64,000 bases of DNA from Ancylobacter sp. SL191 (GTDB lineage: Bacteria; Pseudomonadota; Alphaproteobacteria; Rhizobiales; Xanthobacteraceae): positions 1,423,501-1,487,500 of the forward strand of contig NZ_CP113056.1 of the NCBI RefSeq assembly GCF_026625645.1. The letters run 5' to 3'. This document shows, piece by piece, positions 46,575 through 56,002 of this stretch. A program made the position numbers and the translations under genes. The notes under the pieces were generated by a model. The model was not told the DNA's origin, ran no database searches, and saw nothing but the letters and a program-made list of their open reading frames with translations. Each line of letters begins with the position of its first letter. Within the stretch, counting starts at the first letter, position 1.

Positions 46575-47192
46575 ATGCTTCTGTCATCGCCGAAACGCCT
46601 CGCCGCGGCTCTTCTCGCCAGCCTGCTCGTCGCGGGCTGCGCGGCCGAGCCCACCACCATCCCGGTGAGCGAGACTTTCTATGCCGACATCTCCAAGGGC
46701 GGCGTTCTCGACCCGCAGGCGGCGGCCTCGCTGCTGAGCGATTATCGCCAGGCGCGCGGCCTGCCCGCCGTGACCATCGATCCGACGCTGATGGCGGTGG
46801 CCGAGCGGCAGGCGAGGGCCATGGCGAGCGTCGACCAGCTCTCGCACAATATTGGCGGGCGCGGCCTCACCGTGCGGTTGAAGGCGGCGGGCTTCACCGG
46901 GCTGACGGCGGCGGAGAATGTCGGCGCGGGCTATCACACCCTCGCGGAAGCCTTCTCCGGCTGGCGGGATTCGCCCTCGCACAACAAGAACATGCTGCTG
47001 CCCAAGGCGACGCGGCTCGGCATCGCCGCGGTGCGCGCGCCGCGCTCCAAATACAGCGTCTATTGGGCGATGGTGATCGCGGTGCCGGATCCGCGCGCCG
47101 AGGCTCCCACCACGCCCGCGCCCCCCGCCGGCGCGCCGCCTATCGGCACGACGACGCTCAACCTGAACGGGATGCCGCTGCCGCCGCAATAG
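46575..47192 (+). CDS. CAP/SCP-domain lipoprotein
   Basis: This 205-residue protein has a lipobox LLVAGC (Cys at about residue 22), implying a lipidated periplasmic protein. Residues about 50-165 form a CAP (CRISP/antigen 5/PR-1) domain with LLSDYRQARGLPAV, ARAMASVDQLSHN, TAAENVGAGY and a GWRDSPSHNKNML motif. The C-terminal 40 residues are Pro/Ala-rich. Bacterial CAP proteins have unclear functions. It starts 42 bp after the channel gene and converges with the CobW gene, 4 bp apart. Confidence 0.85.
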   Translation: MLLSSPKRLAAALLASLLVAGCAAEPTTIPVSETFYADISKGGVLDPQAAASLLSDYRQARGLPAVTIDPTLMAVAERQARAMASVDQLSHNIGGRGLTVRLKAAGFTGLTAAENVGAGYHTLAEAFSGWRDSPSHNKNMLLPKATRLGIAAVRAPRSKYSVYWAMVIAVPDPRAEAPTTPAPPAGAPPIGTTTLNLNGMPLPPQ

Positions 47193-47196
47193 GCGG

Positions 47197-48324
47197 TCAG
47201 CGGCGCAGCGTGGCCGGCGCCAGCGGGTTGTCGGTCAGCGCCTTGGCGTCGGGACGGTCCGGCGCCGGCAGGCCCATGAAGGCGTCGAACAGCCGGCGGA
47301 TGATCGCCGGCTCGACATCCCTCACGATCATGACGAGACGGGTCCGCCGGTCCTCGTCCGGCCAGGCGGGAAGCTGGCTCGGCGGGTGCAGCACATGCTG
47401 AACGCCATGCAGGACCATGGGGTGTTCGGGATCCTCGGCCAGCTTCACGATGCCTTTGAGCCGGAGGAGCTTCGAGCCGTGCGTGCCGCGCACGAGCTCC
47501 AGAAACATGTCGATCGCTGCCGCCGACACTGGCGCTTCGGTGGCGACGGTGAAGGCGCGGATGCGGTCGTCATGGCGGTTATGGTCATGCGCGTGCAGAC
47601 GGCTCTCGGCCTCCGCGGCGGCGATCACCTCATCGGCCAGCCAGCGCGACACGTCGGGTATCTTGCTCGCGGGATCATAGAGCCCGGCGCCCAGCAGATT
47701 GGCCGCGCTGGCCTCGCCGCGTGCGGCATCGAGCACGGGTGCGCCGGGCGCCAACGCCCGTAGCCGCGCCCGCAGCGCCTGTGCGCCCGCCACCCGCTCG
47801 GGGCTATCCAGCAAATCCGTCTTGGTCAGTACGATGCGGTCGGAAATGGCGGCCTGCCGAACGGATTCGGGATGTTCGTCGAGCGTCGACAGGCCGTTCA
47901 CCGCATCGACCACCGTCACCACGCCGTCGAGCCGAAAGCGCATCACCAGATAGGGATGCATCATCAGCACATGGAGGATCGGCGCGGGATCGGCGAGGCC
48001 GGTGGTCTCGATCACCACGCGGCGAAAGGGCGGGATGACGCCATTGTCCATCCGCCGCAAGAGCTGCTCGAGCCCCTCCACCAGATCGCCACGGACGGTG
48101 CAGCACAGGCAGCCGGAGGCCAGCAGCACGGTCGCATCGTCGAAATGCTGCACCAGCAGATGATCGAGCCCGATCTCGCCGAACTCGTTGATCAGCACCG
48201 CCGTGTCGGCGAGGCCGGTATCCTGCAGCAGACGGTTGAGCAGCGTGGTCTTGCCCGCGCCGAGAAAGCCGGTGAGCAGGGTGACCGGAATAGGCTCGGG
48301 CGGCTGGCGCGCGGCGTCGCTCAT
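47197..48324 (-). CDS. CobW/COG0523-family G3E GTPase (metal chaperone)
   Basis: This 375-residue protein has Walker A GFLGAGKTT at 19-27, NEFGE, the metal-binding CLCC motif at 71-74, TKTDLLD as a G4-type NKxD variant, and a C-terminal CobW_C domain (from about 255) ending in LPAWPDEDRRTRLVMIVRD. His-rich spacing in HAHDHNRHDD near 240-250 suggests metal binding. Subtypes handle zinc, cobalt or iron centres; there is no cobalamin operon or visible zinc box here, so the metal is undetermined. Confidence 0.88.
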   Translation of the reverse strand: MSDAARQPPEPIPVTLLTGFLGAGKTTLLNRLLQDTGLADTAVLINEFGEIGLDHLLVQHFDDATVLLASGCLCCTVRGDLVEGLEQLLRRMDNGVIPPFRRVVIETTGLADPAPILHVLMMHPYLVMRFRLDGVVTVVDAVNGLSTLDEHPESVRQAAISDRIVLTKTDLLDSPERVAGAQALRARLRALAPGAPVLDAARGEASAANLLGAGLYDPASKIPDVSRWLADEVIAAAEAESRLHAHDHNRHDDRIRAFTVATEAPVSAAAIDMFLELVRGTHGSKLLRLKGIVKLAEDPEHPMVLHGVQHVLHPPSQLPAWPDEDRRTRLVMIVRDVEPAIIRRLFDAFMGLPAPDRPDAKALTDNPLAPATLRR

Positions 48325-48388
48325 GTCATCATCCTTGCCGGCCCGGGCCAGACGGCCTTGTCATGAGGGCCGGCGAGGCGGTGGCCGA

Positions 48389-49744
48389 CTATTGCGGCGG
48401 CGGGGGAACGGTGGGGTAGGTAGTCGCCGCGGCGGGATTCGGCAATGGCGCGGCGGCCGGCTTGCTGGCTGGTTTGGCCGCGGGCTTTGCCGCCGCCGGC
48501 TTCGCGGCCGGTTTGGGCGCGGGCAGGGGGCTGGCGTCGATCACTGCCGTGGTCGGGCCGGGCTTCTTCTTGGCGGCGGGCTTGTCCTTGGCGGCGACCG
48601 GCTTCTTCTTCTCCGGCGGCGGGGGATAGGCGGCGGCCAGCGCCTCCGCGCTCGGGAAGGGGCCGACGAAGACCTCGACCGGCGCCATGGAGGGCGGAAG
48701 CTTCTGCAAGAGGCTCGCGCCCGTCACATTGTCGCCGAGGTTGCCCATGCCGGCGGCGACAAAGCTGGTGGCGGCCGGCCCGCTATCGTCATCGGCTTCC
48801 GAGGCGGTGTTCTTGCGCTTGCCGCCGCACACCTGCGCGCGCATGTCGGTCGGGGTACCGCCCTCATTGCGCAGCGAATCCACGGTCGGCGATACCGCGC
48901 CGAAGATCTTCCACGAGTGCTGGAACCCCTTCTCCAGCAGCAATGCCGCCTGTTCCGTGCGGTCCTTGCCGGAATTGGTGCCGAGCACCACAGCGATCAG
49001 CCGCTTGTCGCCGCGATGGGCAGTGGCGACCAGATTGAAGCCGGAGGCGCAGATGAAGCCGGTCTTCATCCCGTCCGCGCCGGGGTAACGGTCGATCAGC
49101 TTGTTGTAGCTGCGGATCACCGCGTTGCCGAGTTTGATCGCGGGAATGCGGAACAGCTCCGACTGCTCGGGAAACTCGGTGAGGATGGCACGGGTGAGGA
49201 TGGCGAGATCGCGCGCGGTGGTGACCTGGTTGGGGTCCGGCAGGCCGTTCGGGTTGGCGTAATGCGTGCCGTCCATGCCGAGTTCGCGGGCGCTGGCGTT
49301 CATCTCGGCGATGAAGTTCGCGTAATTGCCGCCGACGCCCTCGGCCAGCACCACCGCCATGTCGTTGGCGGACTTCACCAGCATCATCTTCAGCGCGTTG
49401 TCGACGGTGACCTGCGTGCCGACCTTGAAGCCCATCTTGGACGGCTGCTGCGCCGAGGCCGTCTCGGTGACGGTGACAAGCGTCTGCGGGGTGACGCGGC
49501 CGGCGCGGATCGCCTTCAGCGTCACATAGGCGGTCATCAGCTTGGTGACGGAGGCGGGATACCACGGCTTGGTGGCGTCCTCGGCCATGAGCACCTTGCC
49601 GCTGTCGACCTCGACCACCAGCGCGGGCGTGGCCTTGGCTGCCGTGGCAAGAGCCATCGGCGCCAGCGCGAGCGCCAGCATCACGGACAGGGCAAAGCCG
49701 CCAAGGCGTGCGGGGCGGGCGCGGGAGAGGGAAGAATGCGTCAC
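48389..49744 (-). CDS. D-alanyl-D-alanine carboxypeptidase (PBP5/6-like)
   Basis: This 451-residue S11 peptidase trims the terminal D-Ala of peptidoglycan stem peptides. Signal peptide about 1-37. Active-site motifs are S65-V-T-K68, S125-A-N127 and K227-T-G229. After the catalytic domain (about 40-270), the C-terminal 160 residues depart from E. coli PBP5. They include a short folded stretch (APVEVFVGPFPS) and a Lys/Pro/Ala-rich tail (about 365-451) with KPAA repeats in place of an obvious amphipathic anchor. The gene is monocistronic. Confidence 0.92.
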   Translation of the reverse strand: MTHSSLSRARPARLGGFALSVMLALALAPMALATAAKATPALVVEVDSGKVLMAEDATKPWYPASVTKLMTAYVTLKAIRAGRVTPQTLVTVTETASAQQPSKMGFKVGTQVTVDNALKMMLVKSANDMAVVLAEGVGGNYANFIAEMNASARELGMDGTHYANPNGLPDPNQVTTARDLAILTRAILTEFPEQSELFRIPAIKLGNAVIRSYNKLIDRYPGADGMKTGFICASGFNLVATAHRGDKRLIAVVLGTNSGKDRTEQAALLLEKGFQHSWKIFGAVSPTVDSLRNEGGTPTDMRAQVCGGKRKNTASEADDDSGPAATSFVAAGMGNLGDNVTGASLLQKLPPSMAPVEVFVGPFPSAEALAAAYPPPPEKKKPVAAKDKPAAKKKPGPTTAVIDASPLPAPKPAAKPAAAKPAAKPASKPAAAPLPNPAAATTYPTVPPPPQ

Positions 49745-49997
49745 GCGTCTAGGTTCCGTTTTCCAGCGTCGACCGGCGGCTGAACAACCGCTAACCGAAA
49801 TTCTTGCATAAACCGTTTGCGGCGTCGGATCAAAAACGACGGACCGGCCGCGGGGAGCGTCCGATCATAAGGGCGCGAGGTGGCGCCACTCTTCCGTCCG
49901 GTGGCCAGGGCCGGGAGACCCTGTCCTCAATCATGCAAGCTTCGCACGCGCTTGTGGCGACACAACGGCTTCACAAATGTCGTCCTAGGCTTATGCC

Positions 49998-50426
49998 ATG
50001 AGCGATTCGATCCACCGCCTGCACGATGCCGTGGTCGCCACGCGCCGGGGGCGCCTTGTCGCCCCGCGGACCGCCCGCCTGTTCGCCAAGGGGCGTCACT
50101 CCATCGCCAAGAAGGTGGCGGAGGAGGCGGTGGAGGTTTCGCTCGATGCCGTTCAGGGCGACATTGCCGGGGCCATCCGCGAGAGCGCCGATCTCATCTA
50201 CAATCTGGTCGTGCTGTGGGTGGAACTGGGGATTCTCCCCGCCGATGTCTGGGCCGAGATGGACCGGCGCGAGGCGCTGCTCGGCTTGGCGGAAAAGCTG
50301 CCGAAACGCTCGCCCGTCGACGGCGCGCATGCGGTAACGCTGGACCTTCTGGCCCTAAGCCTGCATGAGGGAGGCAACCTCGGCGAGGCTGCCGATCCCG
50401 GCCGGCGCGGCAATCGACGCCGCTGA
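49998..50426 (+). CDS. hisE: Phosphoribosyl-ATP diphosphatase (HisE-like)
   Basis: This 142-residue all-alpha NTP pyrophosphohydrolase has the MazG/HisE metal-binding signature KKVAEEAVEVSL followed by ESADLIYNLVVLW, with acidic residues for Mg. HisE converts PR-ATP to PR-AMP in histidine synthesis. No other his genes are nearby, and the C-terminal 60 residues are weakly conserved and Gly/Arg-rich at the end, so this could be a second HisE-like copy with another nucleotide substrate. The ATG is at 49998; the region 49745-49997 upstream holds only divergent promoters. Confidence 0.75.
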   Translation: MSDSIHRLHDAVVATRRGRLVAPRTARLFAKGRHSIAKKVAEEAVEVSLDAVQGDIAGAIRESADLIYNLVVLWVELGILPADVWAEMDRREALLGLAEKLPKRSPVDGAHAVTLDLLALSLHEGGNLGEAADPGRRGNRRR

Positions 50427-50458
50427 CGGCCGCCTCGTCCCGCCCTTCAGGAGCCCTC

Positions 50459-51040
50459 ATGCTGCGCCGTCTCTACCAGTGGGTGATCGACCTCGCCGAA
50501 CGTCCGTCCGCGCCCTGGGCGCTGGCCGGGGTCTCCTTCGCGGAGAGCTCGTTCTTTCCGGTGCCGCCCGACGTGATGCTGGTGCCGATGTGCCTCGCGC
50601 GGCCCAAGCTCGCCTGGTTCTATGCCGGCATCTGCACCGCCGCCTCCGTGGTGGGGGGGCTGCTCGGCTATGCCATCGGGGCGCTGCTCTATGAGAGCGT
50701 CGGGTTGTTCCTGATCCAGCTCTATGGTTATGGCGACAAGGTCGAGGCGTTTACGCAGGCCTACCAGCACTATGGCCACTGGATCATCCTGATCAAGGGA
50801 CTGACGCCGATCCCCTACAAGGTGGTGACCATCACCTCGGGCTTCGCGCATTACAGCCTGTTCTGGTTCGTGGTCCTCTCGGTCATCACCCGCGGCCTGC
50901 GCTTCTTCATGGTGGCGGGACTGCTGCAGTGGATGGGCCCGCGCGCGCGGCACTTCATTGAGGAACGGCTGGGCCTCGTCACCGCGCTGCTGGCGGTGAC
51001 GATCGTCGGCGGGTTCCTGATCGCTATCTATCTGTTCTGA
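50459..51040 (+). CDS. YqaA/VTT-domain (SNARE-associated type) membrane protein
   Basis: This 193-residue inner-membrane protein has a VTT/DedA fold: FAESSFFPVPPDVMLVPM (re-entrant loop), GYAIGALLYESVG, and the second-half signature KGLTPIPYKVVTITSGFAHYS with the conserved Pro and Lys. Four to five helices are predicted. DedA-superfamily members act in lipid-carrier or phospholipid scrambling; the YqaA branch is uncharacterised. ATG 50459 follows CAGGAG. It starts 32 bp after hisE and converges with cysW, 4 bp apart. Confidence 0.87.
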   Translation: MLRRLYQWVIDLAERPSAPWALAGVSFAESSFFPVPPDVMLVPMCLARPKLAWFYAGICTAASVVGGLLGYAIGALLYESVGLFLIQLYGYGDKVEAFTQAYQHYGHWIILIKGLTPIPYKVVTITSGFAHYSLFWFVVLSVITRGLRFFMVAGLLQWMGPRARHFIEERLGLVTALLAVTIVGGFLIAIYLF

Positions 51041-51044
51041 TGGC

Positions 51045-51881
51045 TCAATGCCGCCCGCTGCGGGCCGCGAGGCGGGCTTCCAGCGCCACCTTGGCCAGCA
51101 GCGTGACAATGGCGAGCAGGGCGAGCAGCGAGGCCACCGCGAAGGAGGCCTGGAACTGATACTCGTTATAGAGGATCTCGACCTGCAGCGGGATGGTGTT
51201 GGTTTCCCCGCGCACATGGCCGGACACCACGGAAACCGCGCCGAATTCGCCCATGGCGCGGGCGTTGCAGAGCAGCACGCCGTAGAGCAACGCCCATTTG
51301 ATGTTGGGCAGGGTCACGCGGCTGAACACCCGCCAGCCGCCGGCGCCGAGCGTCACCGCCGCTTCTTCCTCGGTCGTGCCCTGTTCCTGCATCAGCGGGA
51401 TGAGTTCGCGGGCGACAAAGGGGAAGGTGACGAAGATCGTTGCCAGCGTGATGCCCGGCCAGGCGAAGATGATTCGCCAGCCATGATCACTCAGCCACGG
51501 CCCGAGATAGCCCTGCGCGCCGAATAGCAGCACGAAGACAAGGCCCGCGACGACCGGGGAGACGGAGAACGGCAGGTCGATCAGCGTGATCAGGAAGCTC
51601 TTGCCGGGAAACGAGAATTTCGTGATCGCCCAGGCCATGACGAGGCCCATCACCGTGTTCGCGGTGACCGACAGGGCGGTGACCAGAAGGGTGAGTTCGA
51701 TGGCGGCGAGGGCGTCCGGTTCGATCAGGGCGGCGCTGTAGGCCTCCCATCCCTTGGACAGCGCCTGCGCGAAGACGTTGATCAGCGGCAGCACGATGAA
51801 CAGGGCGACGAACAGGGCGGCGAGCATCACGATGGCCCATTTGACCAGGCGCGGCTCGCTGCGTATCGGGATCTGGCTCAT
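51045..51881 (-). CDS. cysW: Sulfate ABC transporter permease CysW
   Basis: This 278-residue polytopic protein has six helices and the binding-protein-dependent transport (EAA) loop [31 protein letters not shown]. CysW-typical segments are [37 protein letters not shown] (in parts). ATG 51881 overlaps the cysT stop by four bases (ATGA). It is the last gene of the sbp-cysT-cysW run. No cysA ATPase gene follows, because the next gene converges only 4 bp away. Confidence 0.95.
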   Translation of the reverse strand: MSQIPIRSEPRLVKWAIVMLAALFVALFIVLPLINVFAQALSKGWEAYSAALIEPDALAAIELTLLVTALSVTANTVMGLVMAWAITKFSFPGKSFLITLIDLPFSVSPVVAGLVFVLLFGAQGYLGPWLSDHGWRIIFAWPGITLATIFVTFPFVARELIPLMQEQGTTEEEAAVTLGAGGWRVFSRVTLPNIKWALLYGVLLCNARAMGEFGAVSVVSGHVRGETNTIPLQVEILYNEYQFQASFAVASLLALLAIVTLLAKVALEARLAARSGRH

Positions 51882-52756
51882 GCCGCCCTCCCGCTGCGGC
51901 GCTCGGACCAGCGCTGCAAGCCATTGATGATGAACAGCAAAATGAACGAGGCGACCAGCATCGTGGCGGCGATTGTGGTGGCGTCGGCGTAGCGGAATTC
52001 CTCCAGTCGGATGACGATCAGCAGCGGCGCGATCTCCGACACGTTGGGCAGATTGCCGGCGATGAAGATCACCGAGCCGTATTCGCCGACCGCGCGGGCG
52101 AAGGCGAGGGCGAAGCCGGTGAGGAGGGCGGGGAGGATGGAGGGCAGGATCACCCGCGTGATGGTCGTCCAGCGCCCGGCGCCGAGCGTGGCGGCGGCCT
52201 CCTCCAGCTCGTGGTCGAGATCCTCCAGCACTGGCTGGACGGTCCGCACCACGAAGGGAAGTCCTATGAATATCAAAGCGATAAGGATGCCGAGCGGGGT
52301 GAAGGCGACCTTGATTCCGAAGGGCGCGAGCAGGCTGCCGATCCAGCCATTCTCGGCATAGAGCGTGGTCAGGGCGATGCCGGCGACGGCGGTGGGGAGG
52401 GCGAAGGGAATGTCGATCAGCGCGTCCAGCACCCGCCTTCCGGGGAACTCGTAGCGCACGATCGCCCACACGATGACCGTGCCGATGACGAGGTTGATGC
52501 TCGCCGCCACCAGCGCGAGGCCAAAGGAAATCTTCAGCGCATTCAACGTTCTAGGCGCGGTGAGAATGGCCAGGATGCGCTCGGGCGGCAGCTCCGCGGT
52601 CTTCAGGAACAGCGCCGCGAGGGGGATCAGCACCACCAGGGACAGCCAGAGCAGGGTAAGGCCCAGCGTGAGGCCGAATCCGGGCAGCACGCTGGGCGCG
52701 GGCCGAAACCGGGCCGATGGCGGGGGCGTCGCCGGTGCATGTGCATCCAAGGTCAT
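51878..52756 (-). CDS. cysT: Sulfate ABC transporter permease CysT
   Basis: This 292-residue inner-membrane permease pairs with CysW. Its N-terminal 30 residues are Pro/Ala-rich. The hydrophobic core holds [21 protein letters not shown], the EAA loop [25 protein letters not shown], and [19 protein letters not shown], all CysT signatures. Start 52756 is chosen; an upstream in-frame ATG at 52786 is possible. It lies 136 bp after the binding-protein gene. Confidence 0.95.
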   Translation of the reverse strand: MTLDAHAPATPPPSARFRPAPSVLPGFGLTLGLTLLWLSLVVLIPLAALFLKTAELPPERILAILTAPRTLNALKISFGLALVAASINLVIGTVIVWAIVRYEFPGRRVLDALIDIPFALPTAVAGIALTTLYAENGWIGSLLAPFGIKVAFTPLGILIALIFIGLPFVVRTVQPVLEDLDHELEEAAATLGAGRWTTITRVILPSILPALLTGFALAFARAVGEYGSVIFIAGNLPNVSEIAPLLIVIRLEEFRYADATTIAATMLVASFILLFIINGLQRWSERRSGRAA

Positions 52757-52892
52757 GTCGCTCAAGGCTTTTTCCCGACGTATCATCTTATGGGAACGCC
52801 GGGCCCGCGAAAGGTCCGGCGTCGGCATTGGCGTGACCGATGAGTGCAGTGAGGTGGACGATCAGGCCAGTGTGTCCAGCCTGTGCGGCCGG

Positions 52893-53912
52893 TCAGTTGG
52901 CGTAGATCTGGTCGAACACGCCGCCGTCGGAGAAGTGGGTCTTCTGCGCCTTGCGCCAGCCGCCGAAGGCCGGGTCGTCAATGGTCACGAGGTCGAGCTT
53001 GGGGAACACGGTCTCATACTGCTTGGCGATCTCGGGGTCGCGCGGGCGGTAGAAGTTCTCGGCCGCCAGCTTCTGGCCGTCCTTGGTGTAGAGGAACGTC
53101 AGATAGGCCTCGGCGACGGCGCGGGTGCCCTTTTTGTCGACCACCTTGTCGACCACCGCGACCGGCGGCTCGGCGAGGATGGAGAGGGTGGGCACGACGA
53201 TGTCGAACTTGTCGTCGCCGAACTCCTTCTTGGAGAGGAACGCCTCGTTCTCCCAGGCGAGCAGCACGTCGCCGACGCCGCGCTCGGTGAAGGTGACGGT
53301 GGAGCCGCGCGCGCCGGTGTCGAGCACCGGCACGTTCCTGTAGAGGCTGGCGACGAATTCCTTCGCCTTGTCCTCGGTGCCATAGGTCTTCAGCGCCCAG
53401 GCCCAGGCGGCGAGGTAGTTCCAGCGCGCGCCGCCCGAGGTCTTCGGGTTCGGGGTGATGACCTTCACGTCGGACTTGATGAGGTCGCCCCAGTCCTTGA
53501 TGCCCTTCGGGTTGCCCTTGCGCACGAGGAACACGATGGTCGAGGTGTAGGGCGAGGCATTGTCCGGCAGGCGCTTCTGCCAGTCCTGCGCCAGGAAGCC
53601 CTTGTCGGCGATGGCGTCGATGTCATAGGCGAGCGCCAGCGTCACCACATCGGCCTCGAGCCCGTCGATCACCGAGCGCGCCTGCTTGCCGGAGCCGCCA
53701 TGCGAGGCCTTGATCTCAAGGGTCTTGCCGGTCTCGGCCTTGTACTTGTCGGCGAAGATCTTGTTGACCTGCTGGTACAGCTCGCGCGTCGGGTCATAGG
53801 ACACGTTGAGCAGCGTCACATCCGCCGCGCGGGCGGCCAGGGGAGCGACGAGCGGCGCGGCCAAGGCCGCGATCAGGGCGGCCGCGGCCAACGATTTGAA
53901 CCGGAACATCAT
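52893..53912 (-). CDS. sbp: Sulfate-binding periplasmic protein
   Basis: This 339-residue protein has a signal peptide ending ARA|ADVT near residue 29. The family signatures are [13 protein letters not shown] near the mature N-terminus, [55 protein letters not shown] and [10 protein letters not shown]. It binds sulfate (or thiosulfate) and feeds CysTW. ATG 53912 (followed by a second ATG) sits behind GGGAG. Sbp versus CysP cannot be decided from sequence alone. Confidence 0.93.
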   Translation of the reverse strand: MMFRFKSLAAAALIAALAAPLVAPLAARAADVTLLNVSYDPTRELYQQVNKIFADKYKAETGKTLEIKASHGGSGKQARSVIDGLEADVVTLALAYDIDAIADKGFLAQDWQKRLPDNASPYTSTIVFLVRKGNPKGIKDWGDLIKSDVKVITPNPKTSGGARWNYLAAWAWALKTYGTEDKAKEFVASLYRNVPVLDTGARGSTVTFTERGVGDVLLAWENEAFLSKKEFGDDKFDIVVPTLSILAEPPVAVVDKVVDKKGTRAVAEAYLTFLYTKDGQKLAAENFYRPRDPEIAKQYETVFPKLDLVTIDDPAFGGWRKAQKTHFSDGGVFDQIYAN

Positions 53913-54083
53913 GGAGTTTCTCCCGGGGCGCCGTGGGCGCCTGCGATAGGTTGAGGGGAGATTTCCACGGGGCCGAGACGTGGTCAATATAAAAACTACA
54001 TAGCACATAGAAATTAGATTTATATACGTCGCACGTGTGTGAAAACGATGCGTCGCGGCGGCTGACGCAGGGGTGGTGCGGCC
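53913..54083 (-). promoter_or_regulatory. Promoter region of the sulfate-uptake operon
   Basis: The stretch 53985-54035 is strongly AT-rich (AATATAAAAACTACATAGC and AATTAGATTTATATACG) inside otherwise GC-rich DNA, directly upstream of sbp. This is the expected setting for a CysB-type LysR-regulated promoter; no exact operator is claimed. Confidence 0.55.
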
Positions 54084-54330
54084 TTGTCCTCCACGTCAAA
54101 TGAGACGCCTTCGGCGGAGTCCTGCGCTGGATCCCGGCGCGGCGTTCCGGCTTCGCCGTCGCTGGGGCGGGACACGGTCGCCCGTTGGCGGCCCGCGCCG
54201 TCCCGCACGCCGTCATGCCCGGCCTCTCACAGCCGCTCACGTCCCCCGGACAAGCTGCGCGACGCGCAGCGCCGATCCGGGGGCCAGGCAGAGATTCGCG
54301 CAGCGCTTTCGTCTTTTGATGCCGTGAGCC
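54084..54330. repeat. Composite repeat, copy A (inverted relative to 61466-61655)
   Basis: Contains, in order, GACGCCTTCGGCGGAGTCC, GGATCCCGGC, CGGCTTCGCC...GGGACACGG, CCCCCGGACAAGCTGC and GCGCCGATCCGGGG. The same blocks recur in reverse complement near 61.5-61.65 kb. A partial third copy in this orientation lies at about 54670-54716 (CGTCGCTGGGCCGGGACACGG). Confidence 0.75.
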
Positions 54331-54350
54331 ACCCGTCCCATTCGTTACGC

Positions 54351-54461
54351 CGTCATGCCCGGCCTTGGGCCGGGCATCCACAACTTGGCCGGTCGACTGC
54401 GGAACCGAAGTCGTGGATGGCCGGGTTGATCCCCGGATCAAGTCCGGGGACGGCCATGACG
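54351..54461. repeat. Two-hairpin palindromic repeat (54-kb type), copy 1
   Basis: CGTCATGCCCGGCC opens and GGCCATGAC closes a roughly 110-bp unit with two internal hairpins (GCCCGGCCTTGGGCCGGGC and CCCCGGATCAAGTCCGGGG) around a spacer containing GGTCGACTGCGGAACCG. Same architecture as the 13.8-kb copies but a different spacer. Confidence 0.88.
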
Positions 54462-54544
54462 GTGATTGGGATGGGGGAAGCCGCTCAAGTGGCGGTCGTC
54501 ATCTTGAGGTGGCGCTCTTGCCGGGCCCGTGCCAGCCGATACGC

Positions 54545-54654
54545 CGTCCTGCCCGGCCTTGGGCCGGGCATCCACAACTTGGCCGGTCGACTGCGGAACC
54601 GAAGTCGTGGATGGCCGGGTTGATCCCCGGATCAAGTCCGGGCACGGCCATGAC
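54545..54654. repeat. Two-hairpin palindromic repeat (54-kb type), copy 2
   Basis: Almost identical to 54351-54461, including the spacer, with isolated changes (CGTCCTG for CGTCATG; GGGCACGG for GGGGACGG). Both lie in a roughly 700-bp gene-free stretch between sbp and cysH. Confidence 0.88.
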
Positions 54655-54719
54655 AGCGTGATGGTGGGAGGGGCTCGGCGCTGCGGCTCTGCCGTCGCTG
54701 GGCCGGGACACGGCCCCCG

Positions 54720-55478
54720 TCAGCTCTCGACGGTGTTCAGCAGCGTGTGGATGCCGCATTCGGTCTTGGCGCGGCCGGCCCAGCGGCCGGCGCGGCCTTC
54801 TTCCGCGCTCGCCCGGCTGGTGCAGGGCATGCAGCCGACGGAGGCGAAGCCCTTGGCGACCAGCGGGTGGGCCGGCAGGTTGAAGCGCGCATGGGCGGCG
54901 TCCACATCGGCGCGGTCGAGATTGGCCAGCGGGTTGAACTTCAGCCGGGTGCCGTCGCGTTCCACCACGGGGATGGAAGCGCGCAGGCCGCCCTGATAGC
55001 GCTTGCGCCCGTTCAGCCAGCCGTCGAACCCCTTGAGGGCGCGGGCGAGCGGCTCGACCTTGCGGATGCGGCAGCAGGCATCGGGGTCGGAGAACCACAA
55101 ATCGCGCGCGGCGTCCATTTCCGCCAGTCGCGCCGCATCCGGCAGCAGGGTGCGCACATCCCTGAGGCCGAGCTGGCGGGTGAGCGTGTCGCGATAGGCC
55201 AGCGTTTCCTCGAACAGCCAGCCGGTGTCGAGGAACACCACCGGAATGGACGGGTCGACCTCGGCCATGAAGGCCAGCAGCACCGCCGATTCCGTGCCGA
55301 AGGAGGAGACGAGGGCGAGCTTGCCCGGCCCGACCGTGCGCGCGGCCTCACCGATGATCTCGGCCGGCGTGGCGGCTTCCAGCGCGTGATTGAGCGCCGT
55401 CAGGCTGGCGTCGGAGACATGGGTCTCGGACGGCAGGCCGACAAAGGGGCTGTCATCGCTGCGCTGGGCGAGGCTCAT
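54720..55478 (-). CDS. cysH: Adenylyl-sulfate (APS) reductase, CysH family
   Basis: This 252-residue protein reduces activated sulfate to sulfite with thioredoxin. The PP-loop region is VSSFGTESAVLLAF. Four cysteines in C135-C136 and C216-x-x-C219 are the [4Fe-4S] ligands that mark the APS-reducing type, and the catalytic Cys is in ECGIH (C241). E. coli PAPS reductase lacks the cluster Cys pairs, so APS is the more likely substrate. It overlaps the DUF934 gene by four bases. Confidence 0.94.
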   Translation of the reverse strand: MSLAQRSDDSPFVGLPSETHVSDASLTALNHALEAATPAEIIGEAARTVGPGKLALVSSFGTESAVLLAFMAEVDPSIPVVFLDTGWLFEETLAYRDTLTRQLGLRDVRTLLPDAARLAEMDAARDLWFSDPDACCRIRKVEPLARALKGFDGWLNGRKRYQGGLRASIPVVERDGTRLKFNPLANLDRADVDAAHARFNLPAHPLVAKGFASVGCMPCTSRASAEEGRAGRWAGRAKTECGIHTLLNTVES

Positions 55479-56002
55479 TTCGGCACTCCCGCGGGCACGC
55501 CGGACACGGTTCGGCCGAGGCGCTGGCGCAGAAGGCTGGGGCGCTCGTCGGGGGTCGCGGGCTGGTAGAACACGGTGTAGCGATGTACCGCCTCGTCAAA
55601 GGCGTCGGCGTCAGCGGCCTTCACCGCATCGACCTGGTCGAAGCCGGAACGTTCCATCAGCAGGAACTGGTCGCGCAGCACATTGCCGATGGCGCGCAGC
55701 GGCCCCGTCCAGCCGAGCCGCTCGCGCAGCAGCCGGGCCTGGCTGTAGGCCCGCCCGTCGCGGAAGCTCGGGAAGTTGAGCGCGATCAGCGAGAGCTGGT
55801 CGAGATAGGGTGCGATCTCGGCGATCGGCCGGTTGTTCGGCCAGATGATGCCGACAGGCGCCTGCCGGCCCTTCAGCGCGGCGGCCTCCTTCAGGAAGCG
55901 GTCGGCGCCGATGAGCACGGGCACGCCCTCGGGCAGCGCGTCCTCGTCGGCCACGCGCACGAAGCGATCCTCGATGATCTGTCCATTCTCAATGAGCGGC
56001 AT
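55475..56002 (-). CDS. DUF934 protein of the sulfite-reduction operon
   Basis: This 175-residue protein has the segments NNRPIAEIAPYLDQLSLIALNFPSFRDGRAYSQARLLRERLG and GNVLRDQFLLMERSGFD in order, typical of DUF934, which is nearly always encoded between the sulfite/nitrite reductase and cysH. The biochemical function is not established. It overlaps cysI by 14 bases and cysH by 4, so translation is coupled along the operon. Confidence 0.9.
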   Translation of the reverse strand: MPLIENGQIIEDRFVRVADEDALPEGVPVLIGADRFLKEAAALKGRQAPVGIIWPNNRPIAEIAPYLDQLSLIALNFPSFRDGRAYSQARLLRERLGWTGPLRAIGNVLRDQFLLMERSGFDQVDAVKAADADAFDEAVHRYTVFYQPATPDERPSLLRQRLGRTVSGVPAGVPK

